A DNA stretch of 64,000 nt from Pigmentiphaga litoralis (GCF_013408655.1 NZ_JACCBP010000001.1:3038001-3102000), one strand, 5' to 3'; counted from the stretch's first letter, positions 16,018-24,982 are shown. The notes: generated from the letters alone by a model not told the origin. Numbers and translations: made by a program.

Positions 16018-17289
16018 TCAGGGCGCGCCCGCGGCCACGACCGCATTCACGGCCTGGATCAGCCGCTGCAGATCCTCCGGCCCGATCGTCAAGGCGGGCG
16101 TCAGATACACAATGCGCCCGAACGGCCGCACCCACACCCCCTGATCGATCAGCCGCTGCTTGAGCCGGTTCATGTCGTTGATGCGGGTCAGCTCCACGAC
16201 ACCGATCGCGCCCAGTGTGCGAACGTCTTTCACCCACGGCAAACCTGCGAGGGCTGCCAGGCCTTCGCGCAAGGTGGCACCGATCGCTGCCGCCTGCGCA
16301 AGTCGCGGTTCCTGCTCGAACAGATCCAGGGACGCATGCGCCGCCGCGCAGGCCAGCGCGTTGCCCATGAAGGTCGGCCCATGCATCAGCGCATGGCCGG
16401 GATCGTCGGACAGGAACGCGTCAAAGACGCGTTGGCTCGCCACCGTGGCGGCCAGGGGCAAGGTGCCGCCGGTCAGTGCCTTGGATAGCGTGATGATGTC
16501 GGGTCGGATGCCAGCCTGCTCGAACGCAAACAGGCTGCCCGTCCGCCCGAAGCCGGTAAAGATCTCGTCAAAAATCAACAGCATGCCGTACCGGTCGGCC
16601 AGCGTGCGCAGCCGCTGCAGCACGACAGGCGAGTGCAGCAGCATGCCGCCCGCGCCCTGCACCAGCGGTTCCACCAGGATACCTGCGAGCTGGCCGGCAT
16701 GCTGCGCCAGGTGCGCATCCAGTGCCGCCATCGACGCCTCATCCACCGGCAGCGCCGCCACGTCATGCGTCGCCAGCAACCCTTTGAACACGGCGTGCAT
16801 GCCGTCATCCGGATCGCATACCGCCATCGTGCCGAAGGTATCGCCGTGATAACTGCCCTTGAACACCAGGAAGCGCGATCGGCCTGGCTCGCCGCGATTG
16901 AGCCAGTACTGCATGGCCATCTTCATGGCGACTTCGACCGCCACCGACCCGGACTCGGTAAAGAACACCCGGTCCAGCCCAGGGCCCAGCAAGGCCGCCA
17001 GCCGCTGTGCCAGGAGCAGCGCCGGTTCATGCGTCAACCCGCCGAACATGACGTGCGGCATCACCTCCAGCTGAGCGCGGATGGCCTCGGCAATGTGGGG
17101 ATGGTTGTAGCCATGGCAGGCCGTCCACCAGGACGCAATGCCGTCCACCAGGCTGCGTCCATCGGCCAGTTCGATACGCGTGCCGGACGTCCGCACCACC
17201 GGCAAAGGCGGCGCGGCTGTTTTCATTTGCGTATACGGCAGCCAGATATGGCGGCTGCCGTGGTCGATCCAGTCGGGGGAACGCGTCAT
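16018..17289 (-). CDS. bioA: adenosylmethionine--8-amino-7-oxononanoate aminotransferase
   Basis: The 423-residue class III aminotransferase makes 7,8-diaminononanoate from 8-amino-7-oxononanoate with S-adenosylmethionine as amino donor, in cytosolic biotin synthesis. The opening HIWLPYTQMK and the BioA-specific SWWTACHGYNHP are present, and the PLP lysine is K270 in LSKALTGGTLP (E. coli uses K274). FTESGSVAVEVAMKMAMQYW matches the cofactor phosphate region. ATG at 17287-17289 with GGAT upstream is chosen over a GTG two codons earlier. It is on the opposite strand from bioF-bioH-bioC-bioD, separated by two unrelated genes. Confidence 0.95.
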   Translation of the reverse strand: MTRSPDWIDHGSRHIWLPYTQMKTAAPPLPVVRTSGTRIELADGRSLVDGIASWWTACHGYNHPHIAEAIRAQLEVMPHVMFGGLTHEPALLLAQRLAALLGPGLDRVFFTESGSVAVEVAMKMAMQYWLNRGEPGRSRFLVFKGSYHGDTFGTMAVCDPDDGMHAVFKGLLATHDVAALPVDEASMAALDAHLAQHAGQLAGILVEPLVQGAGGMLLHSPVVLQRLRTLADRYGMLLIFDEIFTGFGRTGSLFAFEQAGIRPDIITLSKALTGGTLPLAATVASQRVFDAFLSDDPGHALMHGPTFMGNALACAAAHASLDLFEQEPRLAQAAAIGATLREGLAALAGLPWVKDVRTLGAIGVVELTRINDMNRLKQRLIDQGVWVRPFGRIVYLTPALTIGPEDLQRLIQAVNAVVAAGAP

Positions 17290-17392
17290 GGGCACATCCG
17301 GGAAACAAGTCTGCTGAACAGGGACCCGAGTGTAGCCATGTCGGTGCGTGCCCGGGGGAGCCCCCCCCTTGCCGGCCGGGATCGGCCGTGGC

Positions 17393-18031
17393 CTAGCGTG
17401 CTGCAGCGCGCTGCAGGAATTCCTCGCAGGTCATTACATGCGCGGTCGAGAAGGCCAGAATGGCCAGGGTGGCCTGATGGACTTGCGCCGCGGTCAGGGC
17501 GCCATAGCCCAGGTCGGGATAGTCGAACGTTCCCGTTGCATCCGACAGGAAGGCGACGCGATAGTTGTGGAACATGGCATCGCGCGCCGTGGCATGACAG
17601 CAGTTTTCGGTCGTGGTGCCAGTGATGGCGACCGTGGTGATCCCCCATTCGCGCAGGATCAGGTCCATGTCGGTGGCAAAGAACCCGCTGTAGCGGTGCT
17701 TCTTGATCACGTGTTCACCCGCTGCCGGCGCCAGCCCCGGATGGATGTCGACGCCGGCCGTGCCATCGATCAACGCGGCCCGGCTGGCAATCGGCGGGTA
17801 CAGGTCGCCATACCGGCCCATGTCGCAGCCGTCGCTGCGGTGGACATGCGAGGTATAGATGACGCGGATGCCTCGTTCCCGGCACGTGTTCAACGTGCGC
17901 GCAAGCCGGGGCATCATGTCGGTGGCCTGACGCGACTGGAGCGGCGCGCCGTCCGCGACGAAATCATTCTGCATGTCGACCACGATCACAGCGGTGGTGC
18001 GGGGATCGATCGAATCGAGTTGGTAGGGCAT
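17393..18031 (-). CDS. isochorismatase-family cysteine hydrolase
   Basis: The 212-residue hydrolase has the family triad: D in VIVVDMQNDF, K in VIKKHRYSGF, and C in TTENCCHATARDA. Relatives hydrolyse isochorismate, nicotinamide, biuret, N-carbamoyl compounds or ureidoacrylate; the substrate here is not evident. The start is the ATG at 18029-18031 behind GGAG; the earlier in-frame ATG lacks a ribosome site. It is divergent from an AraC regulator and lies between bioA and bioF, with no obvious role in biotin synthesis. Confidence 0.85.
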   Translation of the reverse strand: MPYQLDSIDPRTTAVIVVDMQNDFVADGAPLQSRQATDMMPRLARTLNTCRERGIRVIYTSHVHRSDGCDMGRYGDLYPPIASRAALIDGTAGVDIHPGLAPAAGEHVIKKHRYSGFFATDMDLILREWGITTVAITGTTTENCCHATARDAMFHNYRVAFLSDATGTFDYPDLGYGALTAAQVHQATLAILAFSTAHVMTCEEFLQRAAAR

Positions 18032-18153
18032 GGTGAACTCCGGTGGTGGAACACAGAAGTCCCACAGTAGAATTTCCGGATCCGGCACGCTTGACCGCCA
18101 GCGCCATGCGCTTTGCCATGAGCGACATCCCCGTCCCGCCGCAGGAGTCTTCC

Positions 18154-19110
18154 ATGCAGCCCTATGCTTTAGTCCGGCCCGGCGATAGCTTCGAAACCTG
18201 GCACCACGCTACCTGCCGAAACTATTCGACGACACAAAGCCGCGGTGTGCCGGACAAGCACTTCCGGGCAAGCGTGCGCGTGCGCCCGTTCGGTCCGGTC
18301 GCCCTCAGCGAGATCGCCTCTGAACTTGCACAGGGCGATCGCCTGACCGTGACGCGCGCGCCCGCCGACATCCGGCGCGATCCACGAGACGATTTCCTGC
18401 TGTGGATTGCGCGCAGGGGAACGACGTGTATCGAGCAGGACGGACGCGTTGCCGTGCTCGGTCCCGGGGATCTCGCACTGCATGATCAGGCGCGTCCGTT
18501 TTCGTTGACGTTCGCATCGATGTCGTCGGCCATCATGGTGGTGATGCCGCGCGCGTACCTGACCGTGCGCCTGCCGTTGGCGGAACGATTGGTGGCCCAA
18601 CGTATCGCGCGGGACATGCCGCTGGCCCGGCTGTCGGCGACGCTGGCCAGGCAGGTGGCGCGGTCGCCAGAGAACCTGCCGGACGCCACGGCGGACCGCC
18701 TGTGCGATGCGGCGCTGGATATCTGGTCGACCCTGCTGGACAGTGCACTGGATGGCGCAGCGGTGCTGCCGTCCGCGCGCGCAACGGCGGCGACGCGGCG
18801 GCTGCACGAGGTCAAACGCTACATGCTGGACCGGCTGGACGACCCGGAACTGGACATCGTCACCATCGCAACTGCGCACCACGTGTCCACCCGAACCCTG
18901 ATCCGCCTGTTTGCGGCAGAGGGCGTCACGCCCATGCGATGGTTGCTGGCGCAGCGATTGCGGGCGGCCCATGACGCGCTTGCCAACGGAACGGCGCACA
19001 GCGTGACCGACGCGGCGCTGGCCTGTGGCTTCAGCGATCTGTCGCACTTCAGCCGCTGTTTCCGCGCCGCGCATGGCCGGACGGCGCAAGAGGTATTGCA
19101 GCGCAGGTAA
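18154..19110 (+). CDS. AraC-family transcriptional regulator
   Basis: The 318-residue protein has an AraC_binding_2-type N-terminal domain (cupin-like, residues about 15-190) and a C-terminal pair of helix-turn-helix units: LDIVTIATAHHVSTRTLIRL and VTDAALACGFSDLSHFSRCF, the latter a canonical AraC second helix. The ATG at 18154 follows a strong CAGGAG at six bases; in-frame ATGs at 18043 and 18118 lack one. It is divergent from the isochorismatase-like gene, which is its most probable target. Related regulators (FeaR/NimR-like) respond to small amines or aromatics; the ligand is unknown. Confidence 0.87.
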   Translation: MQPYALVRPGDSFETWHHATCRNYSTTQSRGVPDKHFRASVRVRPFGPVALSEIASELAQGDRLTVTRAPADIRRDPRDDFLLWIARRGTTCIEQDGRVAVLGPGDLALHDQARPFSLTFASMSSAIMVVMPRAYLTVRLPLAERLVAQRIARDMPLARLSATLARQVARSPENLPDATADRLCDAALDIWSTLLDSALDGAAVLPSARATAATRRLHEVKRYMLDRLDDPELDIVTIATAHHVSTRTLIRLFAAEGVTPMRWLLAQRLRAAHDALANGTAHSVTDAALACGFSDLSHFSRCFRAAHGRTAQEVLQRR

Positions 19111-19133
19111 GGGGTGAGCGGCCATCCGGTTAT

Positions 19134-19174
19134 GCTGCAACCCTTCTGTTGCAGCCCTTCCGCCGCGACCCTTC
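19134..19174 (+). repeat. inverted repeat and three CCCTTC direct repeats before bioF
   Basis: GCTGCAA (19134-19140) and TTGCAGC (19149-19155) form a perfect seven-pair hairpin in the 82-base gap between the araC-like gene and bioF. CCCTTC occurs at 19141, 19155 and 19169, exactly 14 bases apart. Either could be a regulatory site for the bio operon; no T run follows, so a terminator is unlikely. Confidence 0.5.
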
Positions 19175-19192
19175 AGATCCTCAAATTCATCC

Positions 19193-20380
19193 ATGTCGAC
19201 GTTTGACCTTTGTTTCGAGCAGCTCCTTGCCGATGCGTCCGCGCGCAACATGCGCCGCCACGTCAGGCCGCTGGCCGCTGCGGCGGCGGGACGCATCGTC
19301 AGCGAAGGCCGCGAGCTGCTCAATTTTTCGGGCAATGACTACCTGGGATTGGCGCGGCACCCCTTGCTGACCGAACGCGCGGCCGACTGGGCCCGCCGTG
19401 ACGGTGCGGGGGCGCAGGCCTCGCGGCTGGTGACCGGCACCCTGGATGCGCACGCGCAGGTCGAAGCGAAGCTTGCGCGGCTGAAGGGCACCGAAGCGGC
19501 GTTGCTCTTTGCCAGCGGCTGGCAGTTGAACGCCAGTGTGCTGCCCGCCTTGATCCAGGGACTGGGCGCCCGTGGGCAGGTCGAGGTCTATACCGACAAG
19601 CTCGTGCACGCCAGCATGCACCACGGCTGCCAGGCTGCCGGCGTCAAGCAGACCCGTTTCCGGCACAACGATCTGGCGCATCTGGATCGTTTGCTGACCG
19701 ACCGTGCCGCGCCTGGCGTGCGCCGCCTGATCGTGACCGAAAGCGTGTTCAGCATGGACGGCGACCGCGCCGACGTGCCAGCCCTGGCGGCCTTGGCGGA
19801 CCGGCATGGAGCCTTCCTGTACCTGGATGAAGCCCATGCAACCGGCGTGCTGGGCCCGCAGGGCATGGGCCTGTCGGGACTGGCGCCCGGCGGCGTCGAC
19901 CTGATCATGGGGACGTTCAGCAAGGCGCTGGGGGGCTTTGGCGCCTATGTGGCGGGGTCACGGGCCCTGTGTGACTTCCTGGTGAACACGTGCTCGGGCT
20001 TTATTTATTCGACCGGTTTACCGCCGTCGGTATTGGGTGCGATGGACGCGGCGCTGGACCTGGTGCCCGGCATGGATGCCGAACGCGCGCATCTGGCGCG
20101 GCTGTCGGCGCGGCTGCGTGAGGGCTTGCAGGCGCAGGGCCGGGATACGGGCGCGTCGTCCACGCAGATCGTGCCTGCCATGGTGGGCGATGCGGGGGAC
20201 GCGGTGGCGTTGAGCGCCAGGCTGAAAGACGCCGGCATGCTCGCCGTCGCGATCCGGCCGCCGACGGTGCCTGCCGGCACCAGCCGCCTGCGCATCGCAT
20301 TGAGCGCCGCGCATACCGTGGATGATGTCGATCGATTACTGGATGCCCTGGCGCGCGATCCGCTGCGGGGTGGGTCATGA
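19193..20380 (+). CDS. bioF: 8-amino-7-oxononanoate synthase
   Basis: The 395-residue PLP enzyme condenses pimeloyl-ACP with L-alanine to give 8-amino-7-oxononanoate. It shows LNFSGNDYLGLARHP, SRLVTGTLDAHAQVE, the LYLDEAHATGVLGPQG aspartate/histidine region, and K244 in GTFSKALGGFGAY, the Schiff-base lysine. Length is standard. It is the first gene of a tightly packed run; its stop overlaps the next gene as ATGA. Related AKB ligases (Kbl) lack the biotin context. Confidence 0.95.
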   Translation: MSTFDLCFEQLLADASARNMRRHVRPLAAAAAGRIVSEGRELLNFSGNDYLGLARHPLLTERAADWARRDGAGAQASRLVTGTLDAHAQVEAKLARLKGTEAALLFASGWQLNASVLPALIQGLGARGQVEVYTDKLVHASMHHGCQAAGVKQTRFRHNDLAHLDRLLTDRAAPGVRRLIVTESVFSMDGDRADVPALAALADRHGAFLYLDEAHATGVLGPQGMGLSGLAPGGVDLIMGTFSKALGGFGAYVAGSRALCDFLVNTCSGFIYSTGLPPSVLGAMDAALDLVPGMDAERAHLARLSARLREGLQAQGRDTGASSTQIVPAMVGDAGDAVALSARLKDAGMLAVAIRPPTVPAGTSRLRIALSAAHTVDDVDRLLDALARDPLRGGS

Positions 20381-21174
20381 CGCCAACGCTGTGGTTCGTG
20401 CATGGCTGGGGCTTTGATGCGAGTGTGTGCCATCGGTTGGCGGATGCGTTGGCGGGTTCCTTGACGGATGCATCGATTGACCCCATGCCTCTCGGCCCGC
20501 AGCGGCGATACGACGCGGGTTACGTCGGCGCATCGTTGCTTGCGCCACCTTCGGAGCCGTTCATCGCCATTGCGCATTCGTTCGGAATGATGCGTGTACT
20601 GAAGGATCTTCCGGCGCACTGCGTGGGCATCATCTGCCTGAATGGATTTGCGCGGTTTTCCGCGGCGCCCGACTTTGCTGCCGGCACGCCCCTGCGGCTC
20701 ATCGATCGGATGCTGCAACGGCTGCGGCAAGACCCCATGGGCGTGGTCAATACTTTTCGTGCACGGTGCGGCGCGGAACCGTACCCGGTCACGACCGAAC
20801 TGGATGTGGATGCGCTGTTTGCGGACCTGTCCGCACTGCGCGATGACGATGCCCGGGCCGCACTGGCCGCATGCCCGGTGCCGATCGTGGTGGTCGCTGC
20901 CGAGGACGACCCCATCGTGCCGCCGGCCATGACGGCGATGACGTTTGCAGATCAGGGTGCGATGCAGGTTGCCATGCTTGCGGATGGCGGCCATGTGTTG
21001 CCACTGACACGTCCCGATGACTGCGCCGATGCCGTGCGCCGGTTGGTTCAATCACTGCCTGCGGGGCAACTTGCCGCGCTGAACGGGCCGGCATCGTCAC
21101 CGAATGCCTCGGCAAACCGGTCGCAAAACGTTGTCATCGTCAACGACATGGCGCCGCCAGCGTCCGCGCCATGA
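20377..21174 (+). CDS. bioH: alpha/beta hydrolase, pimeloyl-ACP methyl ester esterase (BioH type)
   Basis: The 265-residue alpha/beta hydrolase lies between bioF and bioC with ATGA overlaps on both sides, the place where BioH-type esterases act: removing the methyl group BioC added. LWFVHGWGFDASV is the typical BioH opening. The triad is visible as Ser in IAHSFGMM (the elbow has Ala instead of the first Gly of GxSxG), Asp in AEDDPIV and His in GGHVLPL. A C-terminal tail of roughly 30 residues (GPASSPNASANRSQN...) goes beyond usual BioH. The isofunctional names BioG/BioJ/BioV are less likely by length. Confidence 0.8.
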   Translation: MTPTLWFVHGWGFDASVCHRLADALAGSLTDASIDPMPLGPQRRYDAGYVGASLLAPPSEPFIAIAHSFGMMRVLKDLPAHCVGIICLNGFARFSAAPDFAAGTPLRLIDRMLQRLRQDPMGVVNTFRARCGAEPYPVTTELDVDALFADLSALRDDDARAALAACPVPIVVVAAEDDPIVPPAMTAMTFADQGAMQVAMLADGGHVLPLTRPDDCADAVRRLVQSLPAGQLAALNGPASSPNASANRSQNVVIVNDMAPPASAP

Positions 21175-21971
21175 CTGCATCCGCCCGACGCGAAGCGATC
21201 GCCGCACGGTTTGCTCGCGCAGCCGACCGCTATGACGACCACGCCGACGTGCAGCGCCATGCCGCGTCGACATTGGCTGCGCGGATCGCTGCGCTGCACT
21301 TGCCGCCGCGCCCGCGCATTCTTGAAATTGGTTGCGGCACGGGGCTGCTGACTGCGGCGTTGGCCGCACGTATTCCGGTGGCGGATTGGACGATTACCGA
21401 CGTTGCTCCCGACATGATTGCCGCCACGCAGCGTGCCGTTACCGATGGGCGTATCCGCATGAGCGGCGCCGTGCGATACGCCTGCATGGACGGCGAGCAT
21501 CCCGACGCGTCGCACCTGAAGCGGTACGACCTGGTCTGCTCCAGCCTGGCCGTGCAATGGTTCGACGATATCGAAGCGGGCTTGCAGCGTCTTGCAGGCT
21601 GCCTTGCGCCGGGCGGCGCCCTGGCCATCAGTACACTGACTGCCAACACCTTTGAGGAATGGCGCGACGCGCACCGCCACTTCGATCTACGGGCTGCCAC
21701 GCCGGACTATCCCGCGGCAGACACACTGGCGCGCGTCCTGCCTGGTCATGCAGGTGGCATTACCATCGATCCGCAGCGGGTTCGCTTTTCGGACGGACTG
21801 GCTTTCGTGCGCAGCCTGAAGGGCATCGGCGCCACCTTGCCGCGCGAAGGAGCCCAGGCACTGCGCCCCTTGGATTTCAGGCGGGTGCTGTCCCGTTTCA
21901 CGGACGAAGGCGCCATGGTGACGTATGAGATCGCCTATGGGCTGTGGCTACGCACAGAGGGTGCATCATGA
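21171..21971 (+). CDS. bioC: malonyl-[ACP] O-methyltransferase
   Basis: The 266-residue SAM-dependent methyltransferase caps malonyl-ACP so that fatty acid synthesis can build pimelate. The opening AIAARFARAADRYDDHADVQ is typical of BioC, followed by the SAM motif ILEIGCGTGLLT near residue 46 and VCSSLAVQWFDD. It overlaps bioH as ATGA. An ATG inside its own stop opens a 19-codon frame that ends before bioD. Confidence 0.92.
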   Translation: MTASARREAIAARFARAADRYDDHADVQRHAASTLAARIAALHLPPRPRILEIGCGTGLLTAALAARIPVADWTITDVAPDMIAATQRAVTDGRIRMSGAVRYACMDGEHPDASHLKRYDLVCSSLAVQWFDDIEAGLQRLAGCLAPGGALAISTLTANTFEEWRDAHRHFDLRAATPDYPAADTLARVLPGHAGGITIDPQRVRFSDGLAFVRSLKGIGATLPREGAQALRPLDFRRVLSRFTDEGAMVTYEIAYGLWLRTEGAS

Positions 21972-22027
21972 CGCAGCCTGGCGGCCGTCGCACCGTCGCA
22001 CCTTCGCATCGCTACCTCGACCTGTGA
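21968..22027 (+). other. 19-codon reading frame coupled to the bioC stop
   Basis: ATGA at 21968 overlaps the bioC stop and opens MTQPGGRRTVAPSHRYLDL before a TGA at 22025-22027, 25 bases upstream of bioD. Its start geometry mimics the true gene junctions in this operon. It may be a coding remnant or may carry ribosomes towards bioD; nothing shows that the peptide is made. Confidence 0.2.
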
Positions 22028-22052
22028 CCCCTCTTCCACGAGCAGCTCCCCC

Positions 22053-22724
22053 ATGACCCACGCATCCCCACTGCCCCACCGCGGCGTCTTCGTCACCGGC
22101 ACCGACACCGGCGTCGGCAAGACCCTGGTGTCCGCCATCCTGGCCAAGGCCTGGCACGCCGATTACTGGAAGCCGCTGCAGACCGGCGTGGCGGACGAAC
22201 CGGGCGATACCCCCAGCGTCATGCAACTTGCTGACCTGGCGCCGTCGCGAGTGCACGCGCCATTCGTGGTGCTGCAGGCGCCGCTGTCCCCCTGGGCCGC
22301 GGCACCGCTGGAAGGCGTGCGGATCGACACCGATGCGCTGACCTGCCCCCTGACGGCGTCCCCGCTGATCGTCGAAGGCGCGGGCGGCCTGCTGGTGCCG
22401 ATCAACGACGAGGTGATGATGATCGACCTGATTGCGCGGCTAGGCTTGCCCGTCGTCCTGGTCGCGCGCAGCAGTCTGGGCACCATCAATCACACCTTGT
22501 TGAGCTTGCAGGCGTTGAAGGCCGCCGGCATTGCCGTCGCCGGGGTGGTGATGAACGGCCCGCCGTCGGCAGGCAATCGTTTGGCGATCGAACGATTCGG
22601 CAAGGTGCCGGTCATTGCCGAAGTGCCGTCGCTGGAGGCCGTCGATCCCGCAACCGTGGCCGCGCAGGCTGCGCGCGTGCCGACGCTGGCAGCCATGATG
22701 GAAGCGATGGCCTCGCGGCGCTGA
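22053..22724 (+). CDS. bioD: dethiobiotin synthetase
   Basis: The 223-residue ATP-dependent enzyme closes the ureido ring of dethiobiotin from diaminononanoate and CO2. It shows the P-loop GVFVTGTDTGVGKTLVS, the KPLQTG substrate segment, and VEGAGGLLVPIND, all diagnostic of BioD. It follows bioC by 81 bases. bioB, the final step, is not in the window. Confidence 0.95.
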   Translation: MTHASPLPHRGVFVTGTDTGVGKTLVSAILAKAWHADYWKPLQTGVADEPGDTPSVMQLADLAPSRVHAPFVVLQAPLSPWAAAPLEGVRIDTDALTCPLTASPLIVEGAGGLLVPINDEVMMIDLIARLGLPVVLVARSSLGTINHTLLSLQALKAAGIAVAGVVMNGPPSAGNRLAIERFGKVPVIAEVPSLEAVDPATVAAQAARVPTLAAMMEAMASRR

Positions 22725-22739
22725 ACGGTCCCCGCTGCC

Positions 22740-23648
22740 TTAAAGGGTTCCAGCCGCCTTGGCGTCCGCAAACACCTGCGTCAACCAGTCCACGAACACC
22801 CGCACGCGCGGCGACATGTGCCGGCTTTGCGGATACAGCACCGACACCGGCATGGGCGGCGGCGGATGCTGCGGCAGCAATTCGATCAAGGTCCCGGCAT
22901 CGAGCAGCGCCGCGATGCGGTACCGCGGCACCTGGATCATGCCCAGGCCGGCCAGCCCGGCCGCCGTGTACACCTCGGCGCCCGACACCGTCACCCGCCC
23001 GCCGATCTCCACATCGGTCTGCGTGCCCTCCACCATGAACTCGAACGGGTAACGCCTGCCGGTCGACGACACGTAGTTGATGGCGCGGTGCGCCGCCAGG
23101 TCGTCCAGCGAATCCGGTTGGCCATACTGCTGCACGTACCCGACGCTTGCGCAGGTGGCCTGGCGCAGGGTCGCCACCCGCCGGCCGGTCAATGATGAGT
23201 CACCCAGCGTGCCCGCGCGCAGCACGCAATCGACACCTTCACGGACCAGATCCACAAATCGATCCGCCTCGCTCACCGCCAGTTCGATGTCCGGAAAGCG
23301 CTCCATGAATGCGGGCAAGGCGGGAATCACGAACTGCCGCGCCAGCGACCCTTGCAGGTTCACACGCAACAATCCCTTGGGCGCCACCGTGCGGAAGGCG
23401 TTTTCGGCATCCTCGATTTCGGCCAGCAGGTGCAAACATCGTTCGTAATAGGCGTCGCCATCCAGGGTCGGTTCCACCCGCCGGGTACTGCGCTCCAGCA
23501 GACGGGCCCCCAGGTGCGCTTCCAGGGCGTTGATGGTGTGCGTCAGCGTCGCGCGGGGCATATTCAGGTCATCCGCGGCAAGCGTGAAACTTTTGCGCTC
23601 GTAGATGCGGACGAAGACCTTCATCGCGCGCAGGGTGTCGATGGGCAT
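22740..23648 (-). CDS. LysR-family transcriptional regulator
   Basis: The 302-residue protein has a LysR DNA-binding domain (AMKVFVRIYERKSFTLAADD, then MPRATLTHTINALEAHLGAR) and a substrate-binding domain of the CrgA/DmlR-like group with GEGVDC-type segment (LVREGVDCVLRAG). The start is the ATG at 23646-23648 behind GGAA, rather than 12 codons upstream. It is divergent from the short-chain dehydrogenase gene at 23794, its likely target. Members of this subgroup often control quinone or aldehyde-responsive reductases. Confidence 0.9.
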   Translation of the reverse strand: MPIDTLRAMKVFVRIYERKSFTLAADDLNMPRATLTHTINALEAHLGARLLERSTRRVEPTLDGDAYYERCLHLLAEIEDAENAFRTVAPKGLLRVNLQGSLARQFVIPALPAFMERFPDIELAVSEADRFVDLVREGVDCVLRAGTLGDSSLTGRRVATLRQATCASVGYVQQYGQPDSLDDLAAHRAINYVSSTGRRYPFEFMVEGTQTDVEIGGRVTVSGAEVYTAAGLAGLGMIQVPRYRIAALLDAGTLIELLPQHPPPPMPVSVLYPQSRHMSPRVRVFVDWLTQVFADAKAAGTL

Positions 23649-23672
23649 GGGGGATTCCTGAGGGTGACGCCA

Positions 23673-23700
23673 GGATTGTTGCACGTGGATTGTTGTGCGA
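23673..23700. promoter_or_regulatory. candidate LysR operator in lysR-SDR gap
   Basis: GGATTGTTG is directly repeated at 23673 and 23687, and GCAC-N10-GTGC forms an inverted repeat across the same stretch. It lies 25 bases upstream of the LysR start and about 100 before the SDR gene. Position and symmetry suggest an operator. Confidence 0.35.
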
Positions 23701-23793
23701 TCTTGAATAATAACGTCAAGGCCAGGGGCTTTATCTGCTCGGACTGAAGGCGCACCATGCAGTCATTGCCACATCGACTCAAGGACCTTAGCC

Positions 23794-24570
23794 ATGACCC
23801 ACCCGACCACTTCGACCTCTTCGACTACCGCCGCCGCCGGCCAGGCAGGCGTTGCCATCATCACTGGCGCCTCGCGCGGCATCGGTGCAGACATCGCCCG
23901 CCGCCTGGCCCATGACGGCTATGCCGTGGTCGTGAATTACGCCAGCCGGTCCACCGACGCGGACGCGCTTGTCGCGTCGCTGGCCGCCGACGGCCACCGC
24001 GCCATCGCCGTCAAAGCCGACGTGGCCCAGTCTGCCGACGTGCAGCGCCTGTTCGACGAAGCTGAAAGCCAGCTCGGCAAAGTCGATGTGCTTGTCAACA
24101 ATGCCGGCATCCTGACGACGATGCCCCTGGCCCAGACCAGCGACGAGCTATACGAGTCGACCTTTGGCGTCAACGTGCGCGGCACCTTCAACACCCTGCG
24201 CGAAGCGGGCAAACGACTCAACGATGGCGGGCGCATCGTCAACTTTTCCAGCACGACGCTGGCGCTGAACCTGCCGGGCTACGCGATCTACAACGGCACC
24301 AAGGCTGCGGTCGAGGCCTTCACCCGCGTGTTTGCGAAAGAGCTGCGCGGCCGCCAGATCCGCGTCAACGTCGTCGCCCCGGGCCCGGTGGCCACCGACC
24401 TGTTCCTGAACGGCAAGACGGAAGAGCAGGTGCAGCAGTTCGCCAAGATGCCGCCGCTGGAACGCCTGGGCCAGACCGACGACATCGCCAAGGTCGTCGC
24501 CTTCCTGGTCAGCCAGGAGTCGGGCTGGGTGAACGGGCAGGTGCTGCGCGCGAACGGCGGTCTGGCTTGA
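23794..24570 (+). CDS. short-chain dehydrogenase/reductase (classical SDR)
   Basis: The 258-residue oxidoreductase has TGASRGIG for nucleotide binding near residue 29, NNAGIL, and the catalytic Ser and YxxxK (FSSTTLALNLPGYAIYNGTK). An Arg pair (SRGIGADIARR with NYASR after beta-2) suggests NADPH. These are features of 3-oxoacyl-ACP reductase-like SDRs. Divergent from its probable LysR regulator and 26 bases before a small membrane protein gene. The physiological carbonyl substrate is unknown. Confidence 0.9.
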   Translation: MTHPTTSTSSTTAAAGQAGVAIITGASRGIGADIARRLAHDGYAVVVNYASRSTDADALVASLAADGHRAIAVKADVAQSADVQRLFDEAESQLGKVDVLVNNAGILTTMPLAQTSDELYESTFGVNVRGTFNTLREAGKRLNDGGRIVNFSSTTLALNLPGYAIYNGTKAAVEAFTRVFAKELRGRQIRVNVVAPGPVATDLFLNGKTEEQVQQFAKMPPLERLGQTDDIAKVVAFLVSQESGWVNGQVLRANGGLA

Positions 24571-24596
24571 TGCAGGACGAGGTCTGAGGAAGCACC

Positions 24597-24881
24597 ATGC
24601 ACACCTTGCTCGCGACGCTTGCCGGCCTGCTCTTCCTTGGCGTCCTGCTCGTCATTGAACGTGCGTTGCGGCTGCCGACGCGTACCGTGAATGCTGCCTT
24701 TATCATTCTGTGGCTGGCCGCAACGGTGGTGCATGGGTACTTGGGCATCCTTGCCGGCCAGACCCTGATGACCGAAGTCCTCGTTGGCGTGGTCGTGTTC
24801 GGCGTGCCGCTGGCCGCGCGGATCGCCATGCGCGTCATGTCGCGCAGAAACGCCTTTCGCACGAAGCCGCGCGCCACCTAG
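24597..24881 (+). CDS. small membrane protein, about three helices
   Basis: The 94-residue protein is mostly hydrophobic: segments LLATLAGLLFLGVLLVIE, AAFIILWLAATVVHGYLGI and TEVLVGVVVFGVPLAARIAM, with a basic tail. It follows the SDR gene on the same strand with 26 bases between them and is probably co-transcribed. I do not recognise a named family. Codon use and placement support a real gene. Confidence 0.7.
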   Translation: MHTLLATLAGLLFLGVLLVIERALRLPTRTVNAAFIILWLAATVVHGYLGILAGQTLMTEVLVGVVVFGVPLAARIAMRVMSRRNAFRTKPRAT

Positions 24882-24883
24882 GC

Positions 24884-24918
24884 AGCCCCCGATTTTCACC
24901 TCGTAGCCAAAGGGGGCT
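24884..24918. repeat. inverted repeat downstream of the small membrane protein gene
   Basis: AGCCCCC (24884-24890) pairs with GGGGGCT (24912-24918) across a 21-base loop, three bases after the stop. It could end the lysR-opposed SDR transcript. There is no T run, so a factor-independent terminator is weakly supported. Confidence 0.35.
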
Positions 24919-24982
24919 GGCCGCGAGCGGCGCGGCTGGCCATAATCGCAGTTCTCTCTCTTCCTTGAGCGACGCTGCGGCA

